Assembly: GCA_027487515.1 (NCBI GenBank)
Contig: JAIYDL010000001.1
Coordinates: 42,745 to 106,744 of the forward strand
Direction: 5' to 3'
Length of the DNA: 64,000 nt
Origin: Pseudomonadota bacterium
Lineage (GTDB): Bacteria > Bdellovibrionota > Bacteriovoracia > Bacteriovoracales > Bacteriovoracaceae
Position 1 is the first letter of the stretch. Every line of letters begins with the position of its first letter. The position numbers and the translations under genes are program-made. The notes under the pieces were generated by a model. It was not told the origin of the DNA, did no database searches, and saw nothing but the letters and a program-made list of their open reading frames with translations. Shown here piece after piece: positions 43,507-51,266 of the stretch.

Positions 43507-43560
43507 GGGCCAGAATTTAGGTCACGGGGACACCCACTCTCGTGACCTTCGTTCTGGTCC
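43507..43560 (+). other. Long interrupted intergenic hairpin
   Basis: Inner arms GGTCACG (43520-43526) and CGTGACC (43541-43547), outer arms GGGCCAGAA (43507-43515) and TTCTGGTCC (43552-43560), separated by small 4-nt internal bulges (TTTA and TTCG). Together 16 base pairs, one of them G-U. There is no U-tract. It lies between the aminotransferase stop and the next small exported gene. Confidence 0.45.
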
Positions 43561-43607
43561 AGACTATCGTACTCCTCTTGGATTCACCCCCACTTAGGAG
43601 TCATCAC

Positions 43608-43955
43608 ATGAAACTGTTCTTTGGTCTGGCGCTGGTATCTCTGTTCTGTCTCACGGACGCAGCTGCGGAGTGGAAGAAGGTGGCGGAAGCCAGTGGCTGT
43701 GATGAACGGTTCCATGTCCTCGCGCAGGATGGTGAGAAGTACGTGGTCCTCGTTCGGGGGGCCCAGCAAACGAAGCTCTTCTCCACGGATGGTTCCTTGT
43801 TTCGGGAGAATGCTCTCGCCCCGACGGAGTTTAAGGCCCAGGGAGATACCCCGTACACCTTCATAAGGCCTAGCTACGTGGAAGCGAATCCTCCGAAGAT
43901 GGTCCTGGGAGACGGTCGTGAGAAGAAGCGCTGCCAGATGGTGCTCAGTCGGTAG
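43608..43955 (+). CDS. Small exported protein, function unknown
   Basis: A 115-residue protein with a signal peptide (MKLFFGLALVSLFCLTDAAA) and a ~95-residue mature domain with two Cys (SGCDERFH, KKRCQMVL), likely a small disulfide-bonded beta domain (YVVLVRGAQQTKLFST). TTAGGAG lies 7 nt before the ATG. It ends 6 nt before the GTG of fumC, so the two may be co-transcribed. No family recognised. Confidence 0.6.
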   Translation: MKLFFGLALVSLFCLTDAAAEWKKVAEASGCDERFHVLAQDGEKYVVLVRGAQQTKLFSTDGSLFRENALAPTEFKAQGDTPYTFIRPSYVEANPPKMVLGDGREKKRCQMVLSR

Positions 43956-43961
43956 GTTCCC

Positions 43962-45365
43962 GTGACGGAGTACCGGATCGAGCGCGATAGCTTCGGTGAC
44001 ATTAGAGTCCCGGCGGAGAGATTGTGGGGGGCACAGACGGCGAGGTCTCTTCATTATTTTCCCATCTGTGAAGAGAAGATGGACCCGGAGCTCCTCCGGG
44101 CCCTAGTCCAGATCAAGAAGGCCTATGCTATCGTGAACGGAGACTTGGGAAACCTCTCGGCCGAGAAATCCCAGGCGATCATCGCAGCGGCGGATGAGGT
44201 CCTTGCCTACCAGCGTTTTGACATCGAGTTCCCTCTGTCCCTCTGGCAAACCGGAAGCGGGACTCAAACCAACATGAACGTGAACGAGGTGCTCGCAAAC
44301 CGTGCCAGCGAACTCCTCGGTGGACCGCGCGGAGAGGATCGCTTGGTGCACCCGAACGATGAGATCAATTTCGGCCAGAGCTCAAACGACGTTTTCCCAA
44401 CGGCGATGAACATCGCCGCGATGAGTGTCCTCCTGCGGGACCTCCTCCCTGCGGTGTCGAGGTTAAGGGATTCCTTCCGGTGGAAGTCCGAAGCATTTTG
44501 GAAGATCACGAAGACGGGCCGCACCCACCTGATGGACGCGACACCGCTGACCTTGGGTCAGGAGTTTTCAGGGTACGTCGCCCAGTTAGACCATGCAATA
44601 ATTCATCTCAAGGGTCGTTTCTCCCACTTGTATGAACTGGCCCTTGGGGGAACGGCCGTCGGAACAGGCCTCAATGCTCCGCTTGGTGTTTCGGAGCGCG
44701 TGGTGTCGCTCATCGCTTCCTCCACTTCTCATCCCTTCATCTCCGCGCCGAATAAGTTTGAGGCCCTGGCCGCCAACGATGCCTTGGTGCACTCCCATGG
44801 AGCTCTCCGGGGCCTCGCGGCCACGCTGTTTAAAATCGTCAACGACATCCGCTGGCTCTCTTCTGGCCCCCGCTGCGGCTTGGGAGAGTTGGCGCTTCCG
44901 GAAAATGAACCCGGTTCTTCGATCATGCCGGGGAAGGTGAACCCCACTCAGTGCGAGTCGCTGATCATGATCGCGGTCCAGGTCATGGGCAACGATGCCA
45001 CGATCGGCTTCGCCGGTGCCCTCGGAAACTTCGAGCTCAATGTCATGCGGCCGGTCCTGATCCATAACTACCTTCAATCGGTGCGGCTCCTGGCCCAGGG
45101 GTGCGCTGCCTTCGAAGAGTTCTGTGTGCGAGGCATCGAACCGCGCCTGCCCCAGATCCAAGATCACCTCGAGCGATCTCTCATGCTGGTGACCGCGCTC
45201 AACCCGTTCATCGGCTATGATCGGGCAGCTCTGATCGCCAAAAAGGCCCAGCTTGAAAATAAGACCTTGAGGGCGGCGGCGGTGGAACTCGGCTTCGTTA
45301 CCGGGGAGGAGTTTGACCAGTGGGTGAGGCCCGAATCCATGACCAATCTCGCGAGTAACCTCTGA
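43962..45365 (+). CDS. fumC: Fumarate hydratase class II
   Basis: A 467-residue enzyme converting fumarate and malate. Superfamily signature [15 protein letters not shown] plus [35 protein letters not shown] and [14 protein letters not shown] are all present. Length fits FumC. Start GTG 43962, 6 nt after the small exported protein's stop. TCA cycle enzyme. Confidence 0.97.
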   Translation: MTEYRIERDSFGDIRVPAERLWGAQTARSLHYFPICEEKMDPELLRALVQIKKAYAIVNGDLGNLSAEKSQAIIAAADEVLAYQRFDIEFPLSLWQTGSGTQTNMNVNEVLANRASELLGGPRGEDRLVHPNDEINFGQSSNDVFPTAMNIAAMSVLLRDLLPAVSRLRDSFRWKSEAFWKITKTGRTHLMDATPLTLGQEFSGYVAQLDHAIIHLKGRFSHLYELALGGTAVGTGLNAPLGVSERVVSLIASSTSHPFISAPNKFEALAANDALVHSHGALRGLAATLFKIVNDIRWLSSGPRCGLGELALPENEPGSSIMPGKVNPTQCESLIMIAVQVMGNDATIGFAGALGNFELNVMRPVLIHNYLQSVRLLAQGCAAFEEFCVRGIEPRLPQIQDHLERSLMLVTALNPFIGYDRAALIAKKAQLENKTLRAAAVELGFVTGEEFDQWVRPESMTNLASNL

Positions 45366-45375
45366 CGCCGAGGTT

Positions 45376-45636
45376 TTAGGGAAGAAGAGTTTCCTCAAGG
45401 GGTGCCGTCTGCATGAAGACCTCGAGCTCTCTGTGATGCAGAATCGCGGCGTCGCGGCACCCGTGAAAGGCCATGGGCACCTTGAGCTTTTTGAGACCAT
45501 CTACGCACCCTTTGAGGTACGAAGCCTGGGCCTGCAGGAGAGCCGATTGTACGGACACGAGGTCTTGCTCCTCGGGAGATGGAGGTGGCCGGTGGGCACA
45601 AGCAGTCAATAGCAAAAGGAGGAGCACTGATTTCAT
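45376..45636 (-). CDS. Small lipoprotein, function unknown
   Basis: An 86-residue protein with a lipobox LLTAC (signal MKSVLLLLLLTAC), lipidated at Cys13. The mature part contains GCVDGLKKLKVPMAFHGCRD, with two Cys, and several His. AAAAGGAGGAG precedes the ATG. Convergent with fumC (10 nt between stops). No family recognised. Confidence 0.6.
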   Translation of the reverse strand: MKSVLLLLLLTACAHRPPPSPEEQDLVSVQSALLQAQASYLKGCVDGLKKLKVPMAFHGCRDAAILHHRELEVFMQTAPLEETLLP

Positions 45637-45664
45637 GAATTAAGCATCTCGCACTCGGGTCTGC

Positions 45665-45693
45665 TTGAAAAGTGCAGGCCCAAGCCCTAGACT
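45665..45693 (+). promoter_or_regulatory. Leaderless promoter of the penicillin acylase gene
   Basis: TTGAAA (45665-45670), 17-nt spacer, TAGACT (45688-45693), then only 6 nt (CTTTTC) to the ATG at 45700 with no Shine-Dalgarno sequence. Transcript should begin at or next to the start codon. Confidence 0.65.
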
Positions 45694-45699
45694 CTTTTC

Positions 45700-47793
45700 A
45701 TGCTAATTCCTCTTCTTTTTAATCTTCTCTTTGCGGCCGCTAAGGCCGAGGTCTCCTACGCCTGTCCGGCCACTTCTGAAGCCCTCGGAATCCCCCGGAT
45801 TCAGACGGTCTCCATCGAAGCGTCCTACTACTGCTTTGGTTTCCATCACGGCCGCGATCGCGCCTGGCAGATGGACTACTTCCGAAGGGTCGCTGAAGGA
45901 CGGAACGCCGAAGTCCTCGGCTTCTCGCACTTGAAAACTGATCTCATGATGCGACTGGTGAATCTTCCCGTGGAGGCCCAGCGCCTCTGGGACGAGTTCC
46001 CAGAGGACAAGAAGTCTCTCCTTCGCCTCTACGCGCGGGGTGTGAACGAAGGATTTGAGACGGGAAAGCTCTCCCAAGAATTCCTCGACCTAGGGGTCAC
46101 GCCAGAGCCTTGGAAACCGGAGCACTCCCTCCTGGTCCTCTTGCTTCAATCTTTTGACCAGACGAGGAAGACGTTCACCCAAGACTATGAGGATGAGAAG
46201 CTTCGCCGAGTTTGGGGGGAGCAGGGGAAGACTCTCTTCGGAGATGGTCCTCTTCCTTGGGACAATACCATTCTCAAGGAGGGCGAGTATGAGAAGCGCG
46301 AAGGCACACCTGGGAAGACCGTTCAGGTGCGGCCCAAAGACGTCCGTCTCTGGGCACCGATTCCGACCGTCTTCGGACAGGCTTCGGGCTCGAACAACTG
46401 GGTCGTGGCGAAGGAGAAGTCCCGGAGCGGGAACGCTCTCCTGGCCAACGATCCTCACCTGGACTTGAAGACTCCGCTTTTTTGGTACTGGCTCTCGCTG
46501 GAGACGGGAGATAAGAAACTCGTCGGAGCGAGTTTGCCGGGAGTGCCGGTGGTGGCCAGTGGCACCAACGGCAAGGTGGCCTGGGGGCTGACGAATTCCT
46601 ACCTTAACTCCGCCGATGCTGTTTTTGTCACCGACCTGAAGGATGATCAAGTCGAAACGTTTAGGCCCTTGGTTTGGATCAAGTTCGGCTTCATCAAACT
46701 GCCGTTTTTTTTCAAGTCCTTCGAGCGGTTAAAAACTGGTGAACGGGTCCTTCCCCTTGAACACGATTCTCCCCACCGACTCCTCCTCCGCTGGACTGGT
46801 CACACTCTGACAGCGAAGGATCTCCTTCCAATGTTTGACCTCCACGCCGTCGAAGACGTCGGCGGCATGGACCGGCTTCTGGGAGGCCTGGGGCTTCCCT
46901 CTTGGAATTTCGTCTTCGCCGATCGTACAGGTCGCGTCGGCTACCGACTCGTCGGAAAAACGTATAAGCACACGGCCCAGTTACCGTTCGGAGTTTGTTC
47001 TCTCACGTACGATGAGTTTTCCCGACCTTCCTTCCTTGCTCCTGAGGAGAGGCCAAGAGTCATTGATCCGAAACGCGGCTACGTCTACACCGCGAACAAT
47101 CGCCACTGGCCCCGAGACGCTAAGTTCTTCGGGGGGAGGGCCTACACCGCATCCTTCCGTGGTTTTCGCATCGACGAGCTGCTGGCCGGGCCCCAGGACG
47201 TCGAGAGCTTCAAGCAGATCCAATGTGACCGTCAGGTGGTCGACGCTCGATTCTTCTTACCAAAGCTCCGCCGCTATCTTCCCCAGTTGGCCCTCGACTG
47301 GAAGAGACTGGAGGCGACCGATGATTCTCGGGACCTGCCGCTTTACCGACGGATCATGGATCGCCTTCTTGACCAGTGGCGCGTGGATGAAGCCGCTCTC
47401 TACCGGCTTCTTGACGGGCCAACTCCGAAGCAGATTCAGGAGCTCGAGACCATCGCGGCCGAAGCGGCAAAGGACGTCGGTCCACGCAGCTGGGGCGAGG
47501 TGCATCGGCTGAGCTTTTCGCACCTTTCAAAAAATGAGGGCTGGGTCTTTTCTCCTGAGATTCCAGGAGTGGGTGACTCCCATACCGTTGACCCTGGGAC
47601 TGCTCGGTGGAACAAGGATCGCGGTCTCTATGAACAGACCTCTGGGGCATCGATGAGAATGATCATCGAAATGGCCCAGGTCCCACGGATTTGGCTCGTT
47701 CTTCCGGGAAAAAATCGCAGTTACCAAGGAGGCCCGGATGGGACGTCTTGGCAGAATTGGAAGCGGTGTGAGTACACTGAACTTAAGTTCTAA
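45700..47793 (+). CDS. Penicillin acylase-type Ntn hydrolase (exported)
   Basis: A 697-residue Ntn amidohydrolase. A signal peptide (MLIPLLFNLLFAAAKA) is followed by the alpha part (HHGRDRAWQMDYFRRVAEGR) and the self-cleavage site GQASGSNNWVVA, where Ser231 becomes the N-terminal nucleophile of the beta chain; NDPHLDLKTPLFWYW follows. Members hydrolyse penicillin G, acyl-homoserine lactones or other amides in the periplasm. Alpha and beta lengths are normal. Leaderless promoter upstream; stands alone. Confidence 0.88.
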   Translation: MLIPLLFNLLFAAAKAEVSYACPATSEALGIPRIQTVSIEASYYCFGFHHGRDRAWQMDYFRRVAEGRNAEVLGFSHLKTDLMMRLVNLPVEAQRLWDEFPEDKKSLLRLYARGVNEGFETGKLSQEFLDLGVTPEPWKPEHSLLVLLLQSFDQTRKTFTQDYEDEKLRRVWGEQGKTLFGDGPLPWDNTILKEGEYEKREGTPGKTVQVRPKDVRLWAPIPTVFGQASGSNNWVVAKEKSRSGNALLANDPHLDLKTPLFWYWLSLETGDKKLVGASLPGVPVVASGTNGKVAWGLTNSYLNSADAVFVTDLKDDQVETFRPLVWIKFGFIKLPFFFKSFERLKTGERVLPLEHDSPHRLLLRWTGHTLTAKDLLPMFDLHAVEDVGGMDRLLGGLGLPSWNFVFADRTGRVGYRLVGKTYKHTAQLPFGVCSLTYDEFSRPSFLAPEERPRVIDPKRGYVYTANNRHWPRDAKFFGGRAYTASFRGFRIDELLAGPQDVESFKQIQCDRQVVDARFFLPKLRRYLPQLALDWKRLEATDDSRDLPLYRRIMDRLLDQWRVDEAALYRLLDGPTPKQIQELETIAAEAAKDVGPRSWGEVHRLSFSHLSKNEGWVFSPEIPGVGDSHTVDPGTARWNKDRGLYEQTSGASMRMIIEMAQVPRIWLVLPGKNRSYQGGPDGTSWQNWKRCEYTELKF

Positions 47794-47853
47794 GCCCCGT
47801 TTCTGCCCTAGCAGAAAAGTTTGTCATGGGCTTCGAAAGGGGAATGGAGTCAG

Positions 47854-48162
47854 TTAAAAGTTCCGGATGATCGTGTACCCGATGAGGCCCAGAATGAGAC
47901 TGAAGAAAGCGATCTTCTTTGGAACTGATTCAAGACCGATCCAAGAATTCTCGCCTTTATTGAAGGCAGCATCCAGGATGCAGATCCCGTGGAATACGAG
48001 CCCCGGCCAGAAGAAAGCGAAGTACCCGAAGCCCACACAGAATGCCCAGAAGATGCCAGGCATGACCTGTCCCTTCAAGAGTTGACCCAGCCCTGGGAGC
48101 ATCATTGACCAGATGGCAGCGATCGAATTATCAACCTTGTATTGTACGGGATTTTCTTCCAT
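47854..48162 (-). CDS. Small membrane protein (TM2/DUF6677-like)
   Basis: A 102-residue protein with two or three hydrophobic segments; the pair with LPGLGQLLKGQVMPGIFWAF and FFWPGLVFHGICILDAA recalls TM2-type domains (PGLGQ...G...G). The C-terminal KKIAFFSLILGLIGYTIIRNF is another TM. Function unknown. Convergent with the penicillin acylase gene. Confidence 0.55.
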   Translation of the reverse strand: MEENPVQYKVDNSIAAIWSMMLPGLGQLLKGQVMPGIFWAFCVGFGYFAFFWPGLVFHGICILDAAFNKGENSWIGLESVPKKIAFFSLILGLIGYTIIRNF

Positions 48163-48354
48163 AACTCTGAACCTCTGTTTTTTTCACAACATACACCTAA
48201 GCCACCGAGATGTCATACTCGAGCTAGGCCAAACGATCTAAATGACTTAACCCTCAGACCTGAATTTTTTGACGATTTTACTCAAGATTTTAAGGGCGAG
48301 CGCCGATACGTCTTTAAGCTCTCACTGTGAGAACAGTTTTCATTGGAGGTACGT

Positions 48355-48510
48355 ATGAGTAACAAAGGTAACAACGGTCAAAAAAAGAAGCTCACGAAGA
48401 AGGAACAGAAGGCAATGAACCACGCCAAGCTGATGTCCTCAAAGGGCCAGTCTACGAACGTCGTAGACATCAATGCCTTCCGTGACCAGCAGAATAAGAA
48501 AGCCGCTTAA
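48355..48510 (+). CDS. 51-residue small basic protein
   Basis: A short gene with a perfect ribosome site (TTGGAGGT, 6 nt before ATG) and ordinary codon use, ending with TAA at 48508-48510. The product (starting MSNKGNNGQKKKLTKKEQKA) is strongly basic in its first half and polar, with VVDINAFRDQQNKKAA at the end, and shows no membrane segment. A nucleic-acid or ribosome-associated role is possible. It lies alone between two convergent/unrelated genes; a GC-rich hairpin follows the stop. Confidence 0.55.
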   Translation: MSNKGNNGQKKKLTKKEQKAMNHAKLMSSKGQSTNVVDINAFRDQQNKKAA

Positions 48511-48684
48511 TCAACCCCTGGGGGGAGGTTCAAACGACCTCTCCTCAGGAGCCTACCAAACCACTTCTCTCCGGCCCTCGACTCCAGATCTTCCTATGTT
48601 GAAAATTAAATTTTTCCGCGACGAATGGACCTCTTAAAGAGACTATACCCTCTAGCCATTTTACTTCTCTGATGAGGCGATCCC

Positions 48685-49437
48685 ATGAAAGGAAAATTTC
48701 TCACCTGCGAAACTCGCGAGGGTGTGATGAAGATCTACGTCGCGGCCCCCTTAGGACAGACTCGCTCTCCGGTGGTCGTGGTCCTTCAAGAGGCGTTCGG
48801 AGTGAACGCTCACGTTCGGGGCATCTGCGACCGCTTGGCCAGTGAGGGATTTATGGCCGCTGCCCCAGAACTCTTCCATCGGCTTGGCCCTCGGCAAGAG
48901 ATACCCTACGAGGACCGGAGTCGCATGCTCACTTCCCTCGCGACGCTCACCAATGCTGACGTCATCAGCGACATCCGAAGCTGCATCAACTTTCTTGATG
49001 ATTTGCCGAACGCCGATACGTCGAAGGTGAGTGCCGTCGGCTTTTGCGTCGGTGGCTTCGCCGCGGTCCTCGCTGGCACCAAGCTCAAGCTTCAAAAGAT
49101 TGTCTCGTTCTACGGTGCCGGGTTAGTCCGCCCCCGAGACGGGCTCTTGCTCACGCCCCCGCTCGGCGATCTGGGAACCATCCGCTCTCGGTGTCTCTTT
49201 TTTTTCGGGGGGCTCGACGCGAGTATCCCCTCGTCGGATGTCTCGGAAATTGAGCAGAAACTCAAGGCCTCGAAGGTTCCATCTGAGGTTCAAGTCTTCG
49301 CGGATGCGGACCACGGATTCTTCTGCGACGAGCGGCCCAGTTTTCATCCCGAGCGAGCAGCTCTTGCCTGGGGGAAGGCCCTCGGGTTCTTAAGGGAAGA
49401 AGCGGAGGAGCGCGGAGCTCCTCCGAAGCGTAACTAG
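48685..49437 (+). CDS. Dienelactone hydrolase-family protein
   Basis: A 250-residue alpha/beta hydrolase of the DLH family: Glu36 (QEAFGVNAHVRG), nucleophile Cys121 in GFCVGGFAA, Asp178 (GGLDASIP) and His210 (DADHGFFCDERPSF), the full catalytic set. Members hydrolyse dienelactone or related lactones/esters in the cytoplasm. The stop overlaps by 4 nt the stop of the next, convergent gene. Its own promoter region contains TATACC. Confidence 0.87.
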   Translation: MKGKFLTCETREGVMKIYVAAPLGQTRSPVVVVLQEAFGVNAHVRGICDRLASEGFMAAAPELFHRLGPRQEIPYEDRSRMLTSLATLTNADVISDIRSCINFLDDLPNADTSKVSAVGFCVGGFAAVLAGTKLKLQKIVSFYGAGLVRPRDGLLLTPPLGDLGTIRSRCLFFFGGLDASIPSSDVSEIEQKLKASKVPSEVQVFADADHGFFCDERPSFHPERAALAWGKALGFLREEAEERGAPPKRN

Positions 49438-50162
49438 TCGACGAAACCGACGTACTCACGGCACTGTTTTTTCGCAGCACCGAGGGCCCAGCCAATCTTT
49501 CCTGTGGTGGCTTCCATGCAGGCCTGGTAAAGCTCGTTCGAGTCGATGTCCGGGCGCTCCACGCGCACTGGGCGACCGCTCGCATCTCGGCCGAGGAGGT
49601 TCATGGCCACGATCTCCGGAGTCCAGAGCGTGTGAGGAACGAACTTATAGTAACAGTCGTAGGTGCCGTAAGCAGTTTGGTGAGGGAAGGTCTGCCCTTT
49701 GAAGATCAGTTCGATCAGGTCTGTCTCTGAGGCCTGGAGCTCCTTACAGTTGGTGCTGTTAGAGAATTTCTGAAGCCAATCCTGCGGCGACAAAGGATTC
49801 TTGATCCAGCCCGGGAACCCAGCGTCGAGGACCCAGATCGCCCCGTTTTCATTGACGACCGGAGAAACGTGGTACCACCAAGTGCGAAGACTCAGGTCAC
49901 TTTTTTTCTGGGTGTAAAAGAGAAAGATCTTCCCCGTATCAAGGCCGTGCCGGCGCTTGAAATCGTTGGCCCACATGTGGGCCCGGTTCGAGCAGATGGA
50001 GCTCTTCGTTTTGATGAACTGTCGGTCCATGCGGGAGAAGAGGTCTTCTTTCGTGAGGCCCTTTGAGGCGACGTCGGTCAAGCGCCAGTCGTAGTCCTTG
50101 AGAGGCAGGGCCAGAGTGATGGATGAAAAACATAAAGCGAAAGCAACAAAAGCAGATCTCAT
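49434..50162 (-). CDS. Exported protein-glutaminase-like Cys hydrolase
   Basis: A 242-residue protein with a signal peptide (about 1-19). Residues 50-120 contain SICSNRAHMWANDF, TWWYHVSPVV and IWVLDAGFPG; Cys57, His98 and Asp113 would form the Cys-His-Asp triad of protein glutaminase / bacterial deamidase-like domains, a relative of papain. If right, it would deamidate Gln side chains of proteins outside the cytoplasm. Its C-terminal 100 residues are Cys-containing and not recognised. GGAGGGA precedes the ATG. Assigned by motif only. Confidence 0.6.
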   Translation of the reverse strand: MRSAFVAFALCFSSITLALPLKDYDWRLTDVASKGLTKEDLFSRMDRQFIKTKSSICSNRAHMWANDFKRRHGLDTGKIFLFYTQKKSDLSLRTWWYHVSPVVNENGAIWVLDAGFPGWIKNPLSPQDWLQKFSNSTNCKELQASETDLIELIFKGQTFPHQTAYGTYDCYYKFVPHTLWTPEIVAMNLLGRDASGRPVRVERPDIDSNELYQACMEATTGKIGWALGAAKKQCREYVGFVD

Positions 50163-50185
50163 GCTGAAATCCCTCCGAGTGGGTG

Positions 50186-50200
50186 AGTGACAGTGTCACT
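50186..50200. promoter_or_regulatory. Palindrome upstream of the glutaminase-like gene
   Basis: AGTGACA-G-TGTCACT, a perfect 7-1-7 palindrome 24 nt upstream of the ATG at 50162, immediately downstream of a TATTTT -10-like box on the minus strand. Good candidate operator. Confidence 0.45.
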
Positions 50201-50359
50201 GTGTAAAATAGACAGACGCCTTACTTACGAAGAGGAATGCCCTTTGTCACGGCACAACTAAGGTGGGTCAGCGAAATCCATCAGCACTAAATGAAATCAA
50301 GCTCGACGGAGAGTACGGAGTGGGATGCGCTTCGCGCTAACACTTCTTGATTCCTACAG

Positions 50360-50379
50360 AAAAAGAGCTACGGCTTTTT
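50360..50379 (-). terminator. Terminator of the 50427 gene
   Basis: On the minus strand AAAAAGC, a short loop and GCTCTTTTT (one-base bulge) form a hairpin ending in a U-tract, about 50 nt after the stop of the coiled-coil protein gene. Confidence 0.55.
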
Positions 50380-50426
50380 GCGTTATCTTTGGGAGAGTTT
50401 CTTGAGTTTTGAATGACGCGCTGACC

Positions 50427-50681
50427 TTAATCTTCTTTGTCGAGTTCCTCGAGGGCCTTGTTCTGTTCCTCTTGGAACTTTTGACCCTTGATCAGAGCTT
50501 CCATCATTTTTCCGGAATTTGCGGGTTGAGTTGGTTGGGCCTTCATCCGCTGAATCTCTTCGCGGAGCATTTTGTTCTCGTCAGTGAGACGCCTCTGTTC
50601 TTCGGCGGACAGGGTTTGTGCGCTCACACCAGCGACGAAGAGAAACGGGACTAGAAACTGAGAGAATATAAATTTGGCCAT
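50427..50681 (-). CDS. Small exported coiled-coil protein
   Basis: An 84-residue protein with a signal peptide (MAKFIFSQFLVPFLFVAGVSA) and a coiled-coil mature part (AEEQRRLTDENKMLREEIQRMK, heptads of Leu/Met) separated by a Gln/Pro linker from an acidic C-terminal helix. Such proteins often act as periplasmic spacers or oligomeric tethers. No family recognised. Confidence 0.6.
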   Translation of the reverse strand: MAKFIFSQFLVPFLFVAGVSAQTLSAEEQRRLTDENKMLREEIQRMKAQPTQPANSGKMMEALIKGQKFQEEQNKALEELDKED

Positions 50682-50758
50682 GGATACCTCAATGAGCCTA
50701 GCTTATCGCCACCCTGGGGGAGATTCAACGAATTGTTTGCAGCGGGATGAGAACAAGG

Positions 50759-51175
50759 TTAACGGGCGTGACGGCGAAGCGTTTCTTGATCGATGAAGTC
50801 TAACATCCTCTCATGAGTGGCCTCAAGGTCAAGTTTCGGAGCAACACCCGCTTGCAGGGCCTCTCGCCAGCGGGTAGCGCAAAGGCACCACCGATCCCCA
50901 GGCCGCAGGCCCGGGAAACTGTACTCAAGCCTCGGGGTCGAAAGGTCGTTACCTTTGCTACGAGTAAAATCAAGGAACTCCTTGGTCACTTCGGCGCAGG
51001 CAACGTGGGTTCCGTGGTCGGTTGGGCCTGTGTGGCAAAAGCCATTCCGGTAGAATCCTGTCTTCGGCGAGTCACAGCATTTTCTCAATTCACCTCCAAG
51101 GACGTTCTTCGGAATAACTGACATGTTGGCCCCTTGGACAGAAAGTGTTAGAAAGAGGAGAAGTAACATTCGCAT
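50759..51175 (-). CDS. DUF2237 protein with signal peptide
   Basis: A 138-residue protein. From residue 22 the sequence follows DUF2237 (COG3651) very closely: NVLGGELRKCC, TGFYRNGFCHTG, HVACAEVTKEFLDF, GNDLSTPRLEYSFPGLRPGDRWCLCATRW, ending LDLEATHERMLDFI. The family function is unknown; its many Cys and His suggest metal or redox chemistry. Unusually, a hydrophobic stretch (LLLLFLTLSVQG) precedes it, consistent with export. The ATG at 51175 follows TATATT by 7 nt, so leaderless. Confidence 0.85.
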   Translation of the reverse strand: MRMLLLLFLTLSVQGANMSVIPKNVLGGELRKCCDSPKTGFYRNGFCHTGPTDHGTHVACAEVTKEFLDFTRSKGNDLSTPRLEYSFPGLRPGDRWCLCATRWREALQAGVAPKLDLEATHERMLDFIDQETLRRHAR

Positions 51176-51182
51176 ACTGTGT

Positions 51183-51188
51183 AATATA
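51183..51188 (-). promoter_or_regulatory. Leaderless-type -10 box of the DUF2237 gene
   Basis: On the minus strand TATATT (51188-51183) ends 7 nt before the ATG (51175-51173), with no Shine-Dalgarno sequence. No strong -35 box is seen. Confidence 0.45.
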
Positions 51189-51266
51189 GCCGCTAATCAT
51201 GCTCAAAGGTCATAGACATTTTCTTCACAGCATTTTCATTTGGCCGAAAAAGACGATGATGGACCC

